NCBI GenBank assembly: GCA_005801425.1
Contig: SYDY01000085.1
Location: forward strand, 42,284 to 106,283
From: Bdellovibrionales bacterium
Lineage (GTDB): Bacteria; Myxococcota; XYA12-FULL-58-9; SYDY01
Length of the DNA stretch: 64,000 nucleotides
Direction: 5' to 3'
A program made the translations under genes and the position numbers. How positions within the stretch are numbered: position 1 is the first letter of the stretch; each line of letters begins with the position of its first letter. This document shows positions 54,117-62,939 of this stretch, one piece after another. The notes under the pieces are model-generated. The model was not told the DNA's origin. It worked only from the letters and a program-made list of their open reading frames with translations, and made no database searches.

Positions 54117-55553
54117 TCAATCCCTTTCCAGCCGTCCCACCAGAGACAAACTAAACGACGCCCCCATGTATTTCATGTGGGGTTGCACCTGAAGATGGCA
54201 ACGGTACCATCCCGGCTCATCGGCGATATCTTCCACATGCACTTGGGCTGCGCGCAAAGGCCTGCGTGCACGTACCGATGGCGTGGGATTTTCCATGTCA
54301 GCCACGTATTGCTTAAGCCACACATTGAGTTCTCGTTCGATATCGCTTCGCTCTTTCCACCGGCCTATTTCTTCCCGTTGCAAAACTTTAAGATAATGCG
54401 CAAGACGCGAAATAATAAACATATACGGCAGCTGTGCGCCAAGGCGCGCATTCATCGACGCCGCGTTGCCTTCGGGGGTATTGGCAAACATTTCGGGTTT
54501 GTGGGCCGACGTCGCCGAAAAGAAGCAGGCACTGGCCGAGTTTTGTTTGGCGGTCATGGGGATAAATCCCGCTTCGCTCAACACAAATTCACGGCGATCG
54601 GTGAGCGACCATTCAATAGGACATATAGGCTCAAGCGTTGCGCTATCAAGCACCGAAGGCACGGGAAGTTGTTCTACCGCGCCGCCCGCATGAGGACCTA
54701 TGATATGCAAGCACCATCGATACATTGAAAAAGAACGTGTCAAACATGCGGCCAAGGCCATGGAGGCAGATCCCCATAAATTTTCTTCGGGCTTTCTGAA
54801 TGACTCCCAATAGGTGATGGTCTGTTTTTTGGGGCTGTGGGGACTGTACGGTTCACGCAATCGAAAACGCGGTAAACACAAACCCACGTAGCGCGTATCA
54901 TCGTTTTCGCGAAATGCACGCCATGAGGCATATTCGGGTCCCTGAAAGAGTGCTTCGAGATCGGTGTCTGTATCAAATTCGGCAAGGTCATTTACCCCTA
55001 AAAATCGTGGATCTGCATTGGTTAAAAAAGGTGCGTGGGCCGCACGTGCCACGCGTGCACATTGCCCAAGCAAACGCATGTCGCCGTAAGAAGGTGTGAA
55101 CCCAAAAGTCGTGCACAATGCAGCAAAAGGCTCACCTCCGTAGGTTCCATAGGCATCCGCATAAACAGTACGGTACAAAAAGGATGTTTCCATGCTTCCC
55201 GAGTCGTCAAAATCCTCAGCAATTTCATTTTTGGAAACATCAAGAACAGCAACGCGAATATTTTGTGATGGATCAGATCGTTCCATGAGAAACGCAATGG
55301 ATCGCCACGCCGATTCCAAGGCTTGAAATTTGGGATGATGCAAAATTGCGTCAAGTTGTTGGCTTAAACGTGTATCAATTTCGGCAATGATCCCATCCAA
55401 CGTTTCTTTGTTGATGCAAACAGGTGTGGGTGATTGTTCAACGTGGGCGGCCATGGCGCGAAGACCATGCATGACCATGTTGGCGGCTCCGCTATCCGAC
55501 GGCAGCAAGGGTTCAAAGCAGGCCATGTGATTTTCTGTAACCACGGGGTTCAT
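54117..55553 (-). CDS. tssC: Type VI secretion sheath large subunit TssC (VipB)
   Basis: A 478-residue TssC. With TssB it forms the contractile sheath around the Hcp tube. Matching blocks are 'LDGIIAEIDTRLSQQLDAILHHPKFQALESAWRSI', 'DPSQNIRVAVLDVSKNEIAEDF', 'PFLTNADP' and 'RLAHYLKVLQREEIG'. The ATG overlaps the tssB stop by four bases (ATGA). It is the last gene of the leftward operon; hcp, tssE, tssF, tssG, clpV and vgrG do not follow in the window. Length is close to the family norm (~490). Confidence 0.97.
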   Translation of the reverse strand: MNPVVTENHMACFEPLLPSDSGAANMVMHGLRAMAAHVEQSPTPVCINKETLDGIIAEIDTRLSQQLDAILHHPKFQALESAWRSIAFLMERSDPSQNIRVAVLDVSKNEIAEDFDDSGSMETSFLYRTVYADAYGTYGGEPFAALCTTFGFTPSYGDMRLLGQCARVARAAHAPFLTNADPRFLGVNDLAEFDTDTDLEALFQGPEYASWRAFRENDDTRYVGLCLPRFRLREPYSPHSPKKQTITYWESFRKPEENLWGSASMALAACLTRSFSMYRWCLHIIGPHAGGAVEQLPVPSVLDSATLEPICPIEWSLTDRREFVLSEAGFIPMTAKQNSASACFFSATSAHKPEMFANTPEGNAASMNARLGAQLPYMFIISRLAHYLKVLQREEIGRWKERSDIERELNVWLKQYVADMENPTPSVRARRPLRAAQVHVEDIADEPGWYRCHLQVQPHMKYMGASFSLSLVGRLERD

Positions 55554-56020
55554 GACGCACCTCCTTCGATCAAGACACGTCGTGTGTTGGGATCCTCCAA
55601 GTGCGCTTGCAATTCACGTCGAAAAGTTGGCTTGCTTCCCACAGCCGATCGTACGGCCATAAGGCCATTGCGAAGTGTGACCAAGGTTTTCATCGCTTCA
55701 ATCGATGAAAGTAAATGCTCAGGTTCAAAATCACGAAGCGAGGCAAACGAAAGCGATAGGCTTAGTTCGCTCCCATCGTTGTTGATATGATTTGGGATCT
55801 CCATGGACAACGTCGGTTTGATCGTGCCGATGGCATCATCGATGCCAGCCTTGCCCAATGCGATTGATTTTCGATCGCGAAGTGGTGTCGCAGGCGTGTC
55901 ACCCCGCAAATCACCCATGACCAAAAGCTTGAGCGGAATTTCAACATCCCGTGCGGCACCGTCGGTTTGGGTGCTGTAAACAATATTAACCCGTTCCCGG
56001 GGCTGTTCATGATGGCTCAT
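55550..56020 (-). CDS. tssB: Type VI secretion sheath small subunit TssB (VipA)
   Basis: A 156-residue TssB. The family start 'RVNIVYSTQTDGAARDVEIPLKLLVMGDL' is clear, followed by 'LSLSFASLRDFEPEHLL' and a C-terminal helix that pairs with TssC. The ATG at 56020 was chosen because it overlaps the upstream stop (ATGA); the frame extends 12 codons further into the tssM-like gene. Ends overlapping tssC. Length is typical (~165). Confidence 0.96.
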   Translation of the reverse strand: MSHHEQPRERVNIVYSTQTDGAARDVEIPLKLLVMGDLRGDTPATPLRDRKSIALGKAGIDDAIGTIKPTLSMEIPNHINNDGSELSLSLSFASLRDFEPEHLLSSIEAMKTLVTLRNGLMAVRSAVGSKPTFRRELQAHLEDPNTRRVLIEGGAS

Positions 56021-57918
56021 TGTGTTTCCTTGATCTGCGCAAAAAGAGATCGCCACGGATGCTTTGCGCTTGAAGTCATCCGAAGTTGAAAATCGATACT
56101 GATGTCTTGCCAGGTGATCCGCACGCCCTCGTCAATGGCAGAGGCATGACCGCGATCGACAAGTCGTAAAAAACTCCATGGACCCGTGCCTTCCATGCGT
56201 TTTGTGTGTTGGTTGCGTCCTTTAACAACTATCACTGCCGGGCTCCCAGCACGCCAATGCCATTGCATCCATCGTTCAGGACCCCCGCGATAGGTATGCA
56301 TGATGTTGCCATCGCCCAAAGAAATTTCCCCGTAGTGTGGCGAGGCCACGGGACGAAATGTTAACGCAATGCCTAAGCTTCCACCCGTAAGAAAAACGTT
56401 CTTCAATACATTTAACCGTTTGCGAAACATGGTCTTTTCGCTCGATTTTGGATGGGACTTTTCCCATTGTGAAACATTATTGAATAATTGAGACAATGCA
56501 TTGGGATCGCTGTCTGCTATCGAAGAAATAAACGGGTATCCTGAAACGATCGATGAAAGTTGGGGTGCAATCGATGTTTCCCAAGAATTTCTTTCTGTTT
56601 GTGTTTTCGCATTATCCACGGGCGTTTGTGAAAATGTTGCAATCAAATCCCCAAACACGCCGCATAAATGCGTGTCCAATAAAGCCACGCCTTTATTCGC
56701 AATCGCTTGCTCATACGCAGGCAATGCCTCAATCACTTGGGGCAAACATCGCACGAGGGGTGCAATGTCTTCTGGGACCGCCTTCGCCTCGTTTCCTAGT
56801 GATTGTTGCAAAAGCACAAGATTTTTTCTCAAAGGCGATGTGGACGCATTGCCATAACTCTCCCATGGATCTTTAGGCACGCCGAGAAGCATGCGTATGG
56901 CATGTCGCATGTCATCGGCATGGCGAGATCCAAATGCAGAATGTTCGGTTCGCACAAAACGATGGTCTTTCCCTCCTAAAAACGTCAATGCATGAATTTC
57001 CTCAGGAACATCATGCTTTTGAAAGATTGAGAAATAGAGATCTTCGTTTGTAATTTTCAGTAACGAATAGGATGCAGGCGCTGGCAACGGCTGCTTTAAG
57101 AAATCGAACACGTGGGGCGAACCCCAGTTTTTGGCATAGGCCTGTGCCCGATGATTGGGGGCATAGGCTTCATGCAATTGATGCAGACGCCATGCTTTTA
57201 ACACACGCTCTGCGAAATATTGCGAAGGCATGTGCAAGGATTCTTGAATGCGTTGCTCACCTATCGCGATGCGCTCTTGCAAAATATTTTCTTGCACACG
57301 TGTTGCCAATTTTTCACGAAGCTTGGGGAGCTGTGCGCCAAATACCATATGTGTCCAAAGGCTTGGTTGTGTGCCACCAGCGGCTTCCACGGCCAATCGC
57401 CAATGTCTCGGGTGGGTTGCATATTCAATATTTCGTACAAGCGCGATTTGTATCGCCGCAACAGCCACAAGCACCAAAACAATAAAAATAAAAGGAAGCA
57501 AGAAACGTTGCTTGGGATGATTTCTTGTTTCGTATGCCATGGCGGCCATGTGGATCCATAGAATACGTCGTGATCCATTTTCATCGATGGCATGTGTGAG
57601 CGCCCACTGCCAGAGAGGATCTGATATTTTTTCTTTCATGGGCAAGCGAAGACTTATATGCAACACGCGCATCGCATGCGATGACCAAGCCTGGGGTTCT
57701 ACAAAAAGCACACGTTGCGTGGTCGCAAGAACAAGACCGTCACGGCATTGATCAAGGATCACAATGCGATAGGTGAGCAATCGCCAAATGCCGACCATGG
57801 AAAGAAGGGTTGCGACAGATTTCTTTGTGTCGCCGTTCTGGCGTGATCTTGCGCGCATCGTTCTTTTGAAGATTACCCAAAAGCAGGCGAGACTTACCAC
57901 CGAAATCGCTGGATTCAT
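56017..57918 (-). CDS. tssM: Short TssM/IcmF-like type VI membrane-complex protein
   Basis: A 633-residue protein whose C-terminal block matches the IcmF/TssM end: 'MHTYRGGPERWMQWHWRAGSP ...' and then 'EGTGPWSFLRLVDRG' (GPW-x-L-R-L). One strong transmembrane helix (about residues 140-165) follows a ~135-residue N-terminal part with a weaker hydrophobic start. Typical TssM proteins are about 1100-1200 residues and have a GTPase-like domain with a Walker A. No GxxGxGK(S/T) is visible here, so this looks like a reduced TssM. The start at 57918 was set by ATGA overlap with the upstream gene, and the end overlaps tssB. The call rests on the C-terminus and context. Confidence 0.82.
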   Translation of the reverse strand: MNPAISVVSLACFWVIFKRTMRARSRQNGDTKKSVATLLSMVGIWRLLTYRIVILDQCRDGLVLATTQRVLFVEPQAWSSHAMRVLHISLRLPMKEKISDPLWQWALTHAIDENGSRRILWIHMAAMAYETRNHPKQRFLLPFIFIVLVLVAVAAIQIALVRNIEYATHPRHWRLAVEAAGGTQPSLWTHMVFGAQLPKLREKLATRVQENILQERIAIGEQRIQESLHMPSQYFAERVLKAWRLHQLHEAYAPNHRAQAYAKNWGSPHVFDFLKQPLPAPASYSLLKITNEDLYFSIFQKHDVPEEIHALTFLGGKDHRFVRTEHSAFGSRHADDMRHAIRMLLGVPKDPWESYGNASTSPLRKNLVLLQQSLGNEAKAVPEDIAPLVRCLPQVIEALPAYEQAIANKGVALLDTHLCGVFGDLIATFSQTPVDNAKTQTERNSWETSIAPQLSSIVSGYPFISSIADSDPNALSQLFNNVSQWEKSHPKSSEKTMFRKRLNVLKNVFLTGGSLGIALTFRPVASPHYGEISLGDGNIMHTYRGGPERWMQWHWRAGSPAVIVVKGRNQHTKRMEGTGPWSFLRLVDRGHASAIDEGVRITWQDISIDFQLRMTSSAKHPWRSLFAQIKETQ

Positions 57919-58280
57919 GGTTTTCTCTCGTTGAGGAATAAAGAGGCCAAAGAGACATTGCGTGGCAATTGCAATCCTCCAGCGAGTGCAACGGCCAGAG
58001 CATGGCGTTCGATGGCGCATGCGCTGGGGATCAGTGCAAGAAGCTCAGCCCCTGCGTTGAGTGTATTGCACCAGGCAAGTTGATGCGGGATACTGTTTTG
58101 CGCTGCATTATTGTGTTGGTCGGCAAGCGCAGTCATTGCAAGCAATATGTTGCGCTCGGCACTTTCTGTGATACGCGCATTTTCCATCTTTCTTTTTAAT
58201 TCGGATAAATGCGCGTGGGTGTTTTCCGGAGTTTCCAAAAGTGAAATCACGGTACGTGTAATAGACTCAAACATCATCAT
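57915..58280 (-). CDS. Small helical protein in the T6SS operon
   Basis: A 121-residue all-helical, soluble protein starting with three consecutive Met codons after a CGGAG; the third ATG (58274) may be the real start. It occupies the place between tssK and tssM where tssL usually lies. 'ERNILLAMTALADQ' has a faint likeness to the TssL segment 'ryaLcAllDE', but the TssL transmembrane helix and most of its ~220 residues are missing. It could be a degenerate or minimal TssL cytoplasmic domain, or an unrelated subunit. Not recognised with confidence. Confidence 0.65.
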   Translation of the reverse strand: MMMFESITRTVISLLETPENTHAHLSELKRKMENARITESAERNILLAMTALADQHNNAAQNSIPHQLAWCNTLNAGAELLALIPSACAIERHALAVALAGGLQLPRNVSLASLFLNERKP

Positions 58281-58286
58281 CTCCGA

Positions 58287-58468
58287 TGGGCTCGGAAGAC
58301 AATAATCTGTTCGCTACGAACGCATCTGATGGTGCATCTTGCGGCTTACGTCCTCGCTCCCTTTCTCGCCGTAGCGCTGCTACGACTCGGTCGGTCGCTG
58401 TGGGCGCACTCGCAATCTGCACCATCATATACGTTCTCGCATGAACATTTTATTGTCTTCCGAGCCCA
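58287..58468. repeat. 182-bp palindromic element at the tssK 3' end
   Basis: The outer arms TGGGCTCGGAAGACAATAA and its complement are perfect, and similarity continues inward through 'GTTC', 'GAACG' and 'TGATGGTGCA'. A small central hairpin CGTAGC-GCT-GCTACG is present. The right arm encodes the last ~14 residues and stop of tssK; the left arm fills the gap before the next gene. MITE-like in structure. Confidence 0.8.
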
Positions 58469-59621
58469 ATTGAATTTCAAGATCCCACGATAAATGGCTG
58501 TGCATGGGCGCGTATAATGCGAGTGTTCCTTGCGTGCGCGCCGCATGCCAAAGTGCTGATGTGGTGTCGATTAAAAAACGAAATTCATGAGGTGTCTGTG
58601 ATGGCATGCTCTGAATGGCGATGCCGGGTTGGCCTTGGCGTCGCAATCGTTCCATGGCGTCGGGTGGCGCCAATTTGATGGCATAAAGTGTGGGCTCGCA
58701 TGCTTGCGTCGAATTGCGCTGACATACCGCAAAAATGTGGGCGTCATCGGCGATATTTTTTGGAATGCGCGCATGCAATGTTCCGTCAGGGGTTGCAACA
58801 AAAGCCTCAGGCGTGGGCCTCGCTGTGCGTGCCCGCGTGATGTGATGATGAAGCATTGACATCATGCTTTCTAATGCAATGCCTGCCTGTCGATCATCCC
58901 AAGCCTGCAATATGCTATGTTCCCCCAGGACACCGAGTTCTGCGGCCAAGCGCATCAAATCAAAATACACATCCCTTGGAGGAATGTGTGTGTTTTGAAG
59001 TCGATGGATAAGAACTGCCACGGTGGGCCATGCACAACGTACCTGGCGCAGTTGCGCCAGAATGCTTAATAGTTTTTGTTTGAAGTGCGGGACTGCATTG
59101 ATACATATAATGGGCGGAATAAACGCTGTATCCAACGTATGATTTCCTGCAACACCCAAAATCCGAACAAGGGGCAATGCGTTGGGCTCACAAGGCGTTG
59201 CATGAACAATGAGTTTTGTCTTCGGTGTGTGGATGGGAACTGGGATGGCATTTTCGGGTGTTGCGAAACGATCAACCACTGCCACATCGCGAACATGCAT
59301 GCTTTCTTCAAGCGTGAGCGCAATCACAGCATTGGACGTATTTTTCAATGTCAGTGGGGCAGGGGTGAGTGAACTTCCACGGTCGATCACCAGAGGTATT
59401 CCACCTGGCAAAATAGCCCGCAGATGGGTGAGTACCAAAACACCACGTTGCAACGCTTCGTGATCAAAAGCGACTGCCGCAATCCCGGTCGCATGGGGAT
59501 GGGCTACATGATGTAAGCAAGCCATGCGTTCGCGAATGAGCCGCTGCGCAGTTTGAAAATGTTGGGGCATGAGCATCATGCCATCGCACCATGCAACTTC
59601 GGATAAACACGTCATGTTCAT
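58425..59621 (-). CDS. tssK: Type VI secretion baseplate-adaptor protein TssK
   Basis: A 398-residue TssK, linking baseplate and membrane complex. The family opening 'VAWCDGMMLMPQHFQTAQR' is clear. The ATG at 59621 overlaps the tssJ stop (ATGA); the open frame continues further upstream but that part lies in tssJ. The protein is shorter than usual (~445). The normal-looking end 'SWDLEIQL' is followed by 'GSEDNKMFMRERI', encoded by the palindromic element, so the native C-terminus was probably replaced. Confidence 0.93.
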   Translation of the reverse strand: MNMTCLSEVAWCDGMMLMPQHFQTAQRLIRERMACLHHVAHPHATGIAAVAFDHEALQRGVLVLTHLRAILPGGIPLVIDRGSSLTPAPLTLKNTSNAVIALTLEESMHVRDVAVVDRFATPENAIPVPIHTPKTKLIVHATPCEPNALPLVRILGVAGNHTLDTAFIPPIICINAVPHFKQKLLSILAQLRQVRCAWPTVAVLIHRLQNTHIPPRDVYFDLMRLAAELGVLGEHSILQAWDDRQAGIALESMMSMLHHHITRARTARPTPEAFVATPDGTLHARIPKNIADDAHIFAVCQRNSTQACEPTLYAIKLAPPDAMERLRRQGQPGIAIQSMPSQTPHEFRFLIDTTSALWHAARTQGTLALYAPMHSHLSWDLEIQLGSEDNKMFMRERI

Positions 59622-60052
59622 GGTGCTGTTTCCATACGCAACGACGGCCCTTGCACCCCAAGCACGCCTGTTAAGGTCTGACCACACGTTGTTATTTGCT
59701 GCACGGCAAGCCATCGAAAGCGTCCTGGTTTGCGTAGGAGTGCAGCCATCACCACACGATGGTGTTCGGAGGTTATCGCAAGTGTCGTCGTGTGATTTTC
59801 TTCGGGATACATTTGGTGCTCAACACCCTCGTGTAAAATACTGTCCCAAAAGGTATCGAAATCCAGAGGTATGGGATCGTGATCTGGGAGGGCCCAAAGT
59901 CGTACCACCGTGGGGGTGGGACGTCCTTGGGCGCTCGGGTTGATCATCGGGTCCGCGCGAAGGCGTACGTGGGCAGTGCAGGAGCCTTGAACACGTGGTA
60001 TGCAGGCCGAAGCACAAAAGAGGGCCACGACAGTAAGCCATATTCGAATCAT
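59618..60052 (-). CDS. tssJ: Type VI secretion lipoprotein TssJ
   Basis: A 144-residue outer-membrane lipoprotein with lipobox 'SAC' (Cys near residue 17). The TssJ-type beta-sandwich opening is 'TVVRLWALPDHDPIPLDFDTFWD', followed by later strands 'HHRVVMAALLRKPGRFRWLAV'. TssJ anchors TssM at the outer membrane. It is the first gene of the operon. No clear promoter was found in the 155-bp divergent interval shared with infA. Length fits the family. Confidence 0.9.
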   Translation of the reverse strand: MIRIWLTVVALFCASACIPRVQGSCTAHVRLRADPMINPSAQGRPTPTVVRLWALPDHDPIPLDFDTFWDSILHEGVEHQMYPEENHTTTLAITSEHHRVVMAALLRKPGRFRWLAVQQITTCGQTLTGVLGVQGPSLRMETAP

Positions 60053-60167
60053 GGGAAGGCGATATGCACATTGCGTGCCTATCGTTTTTTTGTCTTCTGG
60101 GGGTTTGCTGTCGCATATTGACGCGCTTCTGTGCTAGACAGCGACACGTTCACGGTTTTACGTGTGT

Positions 60168-60187
60168 GGCAGGTTCATGAACCGCCC
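60168..60187. repeat. Degenerate palindromic repeat in the infA leader
   Basis: GGCAGGTTCATGAACCGCCC resembles a decayed copy of the dispersed palindrome, 20 bp upstream of the infA start. Confidence 0.55.
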
Positions 60188-60207
60188 TCATCATTTCTGG
60201 AGGTTCT

Positions 60208-60426
60208 ATGTCAAAGGAAGACGGCATTCCGGTTGAAGGCACAGTGATGGAGCCGCTGCCCAATGCTATGTTTCGTGTAAAGCTTGAGAATGGCCATGTT
60301 GTTTTGGCGCATGTGTCTGGAAAAATGCGAAAGTTTTTTATTCGTATTATTCCAGGCGATCGCGTGACCGTGGAACTCTCTCCCTATGATTTGAGCCGTG
60401 GACGCATTGTCTATCGCGCCAAGTAG
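60208..60426 (+). CDS. infA: Translation initiation factor IF-1
   Basis: A 72-residue IF-1, exactly the usual length. It has an OB fold with '[33 protein letters not shown]' and '[21 protein letters not shown]'. It binds the 30S A site during initiation. A GGAGG ribosome-binding site precedes the ATG. A DMT-type transporter follows 9 bp downstream, unusual for infA, which more often lies with ribosomal-protein genes or alone. Confidence 0.98.
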   Translation: MSKEDGIPVEGTVMEPLPNAMFRVKLENGHVVLAHVSGKMRKFFIRIIPGDRVTVELSPYDLSRGRIVYRAK

Positions 60427-60435
60427 AGTTCTCCC

Positions 60436-60876
60436 ATGAATTCAGGCATCGTGTGGGCAGTGCTCTTGGGCTTTGCTGCGGTATTGCAGGGCATTAGCAA
60501 TCGTTATGTCTCTATTGCCTGGGGTCATGCCAATGCAACGATGCTGAATATGACCATCACGGTGGTGCTGGCAGGGCTTTATGTCATGGCTGTCCGCACG
60601 GGCACTGTGGTGGAACTTGGATTTGCTGCGTCCGACCGGACGGTGTCATTTTCATGGTGGTGGCTTATCCCTGGCTTGTTAGGCTTTTTTATTGTCGCGG
60701 GCATTCCCTATGCCATTGAAAAAATTGGTGCGGGCACTGCGTTTATTCTCATGGTGGCAGGGCAGGTTATTTTTAGCATCGGTTGGGATTGGTTTCGCGG
60801 AGAAGCAGATCTTAGCCCCTCTAAAATTGTCGCTGCGGTTCTTGTGATCGTAGCGGCGCTGCTTGCTGCGCCCTAA
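60436..60876 (+). CDS. DMT-superfamily (YdcZ/DUF606-like) membrane transporter
   Basis: A 146-residue protein with five hydrophobic segments, opening 'WAVLLGFAAVLQGISNRYVSIAWGHANATM'. It matches the half-length DMT (DUF606/YdcZ) type, which works as a dimer to move small metabolites; substrate unknown. It probably shares the infA transcript. It ends overlapping, by four bases, the 3' end of the convergent outer-membrane protein gene. Confidence 0.8.
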   Translation: MNSGIVWAVLLGFAAVLQGISNRYVSIAWGHANATMLNMTITVVLAGLYVMAVRTGTVVELGFAASDRTVSFSWWWLIPGLLGFFIVAGIPYAIEKIGAGTAFILMVAGQVIFSIGWDWFRGEADLSPSKIVAAVLVIVAALLAAP

Positions 60877-62837
60877 AACAAATACTTCATCGCAAACACG
60901 GCTTGATCATGATCCGTCAGTGCGACGTATCTTCCAATATCCCGACCGGGTAAAACACCGACATAACCGAGGGTGATGGCGAGGTTGGGCACGGGATAGC
61001 CTGTGAGCTCAAGTCGTGCAACGCCGCCTTGACGTACCGTTGCGCCGATGGCTTTCAAAGAAAACCCAAGGATCAATCGATTTTTTAACCATCCCCAACG
61101 TACGCTTGTGCCATATTGCAATTCGTTGACGTTGTAGAGGATTTGGTCGCGATCGCCCCCTACAGGAATGCCGTATTGCAGCTCAAGTGCCGCCGAAAAC
61201 GACGATTTCTCAAAGCCTGCGCCAAGCACACCAATGAGATTGTGTGAGGTCCCGGTTTTGAATACGAATTCATCGGTCCCTGCCTCTAACGCATCTTTGT
61301 CGGGAATATGGACAATATTAACGGGCTGAAAGAGTTGGGCCATGGCTTGCCAACGCAGGCTGAAATTCCATGCGTGAACACGCCAATTGAGATCGCCACT
61401 GTGCCCAAGAACATAGTAGCGTGGATGACTGATTTCAATCTGCGGCGTTTTGGAATTCACCAAAGTTGCGCCATCGGGTCTAATCACAATGCCTTGGCGA
61501 TGCAGTGTTTCTGCGGCAAAAAAGCCTAGGCGTGTCCATCCACCATCGCGGCGTTGCTGGCGCATGCTCCAGCGCAAATAAGCCTGGGGAATTTTGAGAT
61601 TCTGAACACTGTAATCGCTGACTTGGTCGTGCCACGAGGGCTTGATATCTTTGATCCCAAAATAGCTCAGCAAACCGGTGTAGCCCTGTTCATCGATAAG
61701 GGGAGGATACACGCTAAATATCCCAAAAGGTGCGTCTTTTCGGCCATAGCCGCCTTGGTGAACCAAACTTAACTCAATGTCATGCTTGCCGCGTGTGTAT
61801 GCCGCGACGGTTGAAAGTACAGGAAGCCGTGATGCACCGTTGGTGGTGTGAAACGGATAGCGATAGTCCACGGCGCTGACGATATCCAGCGGATTGAGTA
61901 TTTTTGTGCTGCCCCACACGATGTATTGATTGCCGACCCCAAGGTGAAAATGGCGGCTATGATACGCGATAAAGCTTTCACGGGGCTGCACGAGCCAGTG
62001 GTAGGCGTCCACCGCTGCTTTTCCGCCTGCCCGTGACTCGGTCATGAGATCATAGGCAGCATCCCATTCAGCATGGACGCTTCCACGGATCACCAATGCA
62101 CGATGGCCTGAAAATGTCTGCTGGTAGGTGATTCCCATATCCATGGACTGGCGGGCCATCGCAACGCGTTCACGCAAAATCATTTCGGGATTTTTAAGAT
62201 CAAAACGGTACGCTTCATTGCGTGTCCACATGGCATTTTCGGACCGCAATTGCCCATGAACAAAAAGCCGACTTCCCAGTGGCATTTTTTGGCTGATCCA
62301 TTGATTGATCGGATGGTATATCTGCTCATCATCAATCGACATGGCAAGACTGCTGCGCTCGGCGTAGGGCAATGTCCATAGTGTGTCGGGAAGACGCAAC
62401 GCGTATAGGGGCGGAACGATCGGTATCGTTTCAGGTATTTCTTCGGCACGGCCGATGCCTGTGCCTGGTGGCAAAAACTCGCCCTGTGCGGGAGTCGCTT
62501 GCGCAAAAACTCCCCCTTTGGAAAACTCCCCCTCTGGGGGAGTCGCACGCGAAGCGGGCGGTGGGGGTGTGACTACGGATGCCAGTACGGGATTATTTCT
62601 CGTCATTCCCGCGTACGCGGGAACCCAGGGCGCTTTTTTCGATGGTTCCGTTTTATCTTTTGTCATCCCCGCGAATGCGGGGATCCTGCCGTCATCCTCG
62701 CGCAGGCTGGGAGCCATGTGTCGGTCGTCATCCTCGCGCAGACGGGGATCCCGTGTGCTGAGCGCCACAAACAACACCGCAGAACCCGCGATAGTTAACG
62801 CATAGATCGTTTTACGGGACTTATTTCTTATGTCCAA
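60873..62837 (-). CDS. Outer-membrane beta-barrel protein with repeat-derived N-terminal linker
   Basis: A 654-residue protein with an N-terminal signal helix (about 9-27). Residues about 29-122 are encoded by stacked dispersed repeats, giving tell-tale peptides 'IPAFAGMT', 'VPAYAGMT' and 'PPPASRATPPEGE'. From about residue 130 the sequence is a barrel with alternating aromatic strands. 'HFHLGVGNQYIVWGS' resembles DUF1302-like outer-membrane proteins ('Q.V.WG'), and it ends in 'MKYLF', a C-terminal Phe typical of Bam substrates. Function unknown; possibly a porin-like protein. Confidence 0.78.
   Translation of the reverse strand: MDIRNKSRKTIYALTIAGSAVLFVALSTRDPRLREDDDRHMAPSLREDDGRIPAFAGMTKDKTEPSKKAPWVPAYAGMTRNNPVLASVVTPPPPASRATPPEGEFSKGGVFAQATPAQGEFLPPGTGIGRAEEIPETIPIVPPLYALRLPDTLWTLPYAERSSLAMSIDDEQIYHPINQWISQKMPLGSRLFVHGQLRSENAMWTRNEAYRFDLKNPEMILRERVAMARQSMDMGITYQQTFSGHRALVIRGSVHAEWDAAYDLMTESRAGGKAAVDAYHWLVQPRESFIAYHSRHFHLGVGNQYIVWGSTKILNPLDIVSAVDYRYPFHTTNGASRLPVLSTVAAYTRGKHDIELSLVHQGGYGRKDAPFGIFSVYPPLIDEQGYTGLLSYFGIKDIKPSWHDQVSDYSVQNLKIPQAYLRWSMRQQRRDGGWTRLGFFAAETLHRQGIVIRPDGATLVNSKTPQIEISHPRYYVLGHSGDLNWRVHAWNFSLRWQAMAQLFQPVNIVHIPDKDALEAGTDEFVFKTGTSHNLIGVLGAGFEKSSFSAALELQYGIPVGGDRDQILYNVNELQYGTSVRWGWLKNRLILGFSLKAIGATVRQGGVARLELTGYPVPNLAITLGYVGVLPGRDIGRYVALTDHDQAVFAMKYLF
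62471..62571. repeat. Two stacked ACTCCCCCT-type repeats in a coding sequence
   Basis: Two successive units with 'ACTC(G/C)CCCTNTG(G/C)GGGAGTCGC', the second extended by GAAGCGGGCGGTGGGGGTG. They lie in frame in the linker of the outer-membrane protein. Confidence 0.75.
62601..62752. repeat. Four REP-like GTCATCCCCGCG units in a coding sequence
   Basis: Units at 62601-62628, 62662-62686, 62691-62712 and 62727-62752, of the form GTCAT(C/T)C(C/T)CGCG ... CGGG(G/A)ATCC. This palindromic family is well known in many Proteobacteria. Here it is translated as 'AFAGMT'-like peptides. Confidence 0.85.
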
Positions 62838-62939
62838 AGTCGGCGGCTCGCGGCTAGAATTAATTCGAAAACCAATAGCAACAAATCAGTTGATTTACAA
62901 AGCTGCAACGCGTGATATTATGAGTTTTTAGATGTATTT

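Noticed and set aside
57919-58020. Longer start for the TssM-like protein
   Set aside because: The extra 34 codons overlap the 121-residue gene. The ATG at 57918 gives the same ATGA coupling as the other operon genes.
59622-59714. Longer TssK start
   Set aside because: The extra codons lie inside tssJ, while the ATG at 59621 overlaps the tssJ stop and directly precedes the conserved TssK N-terminus.
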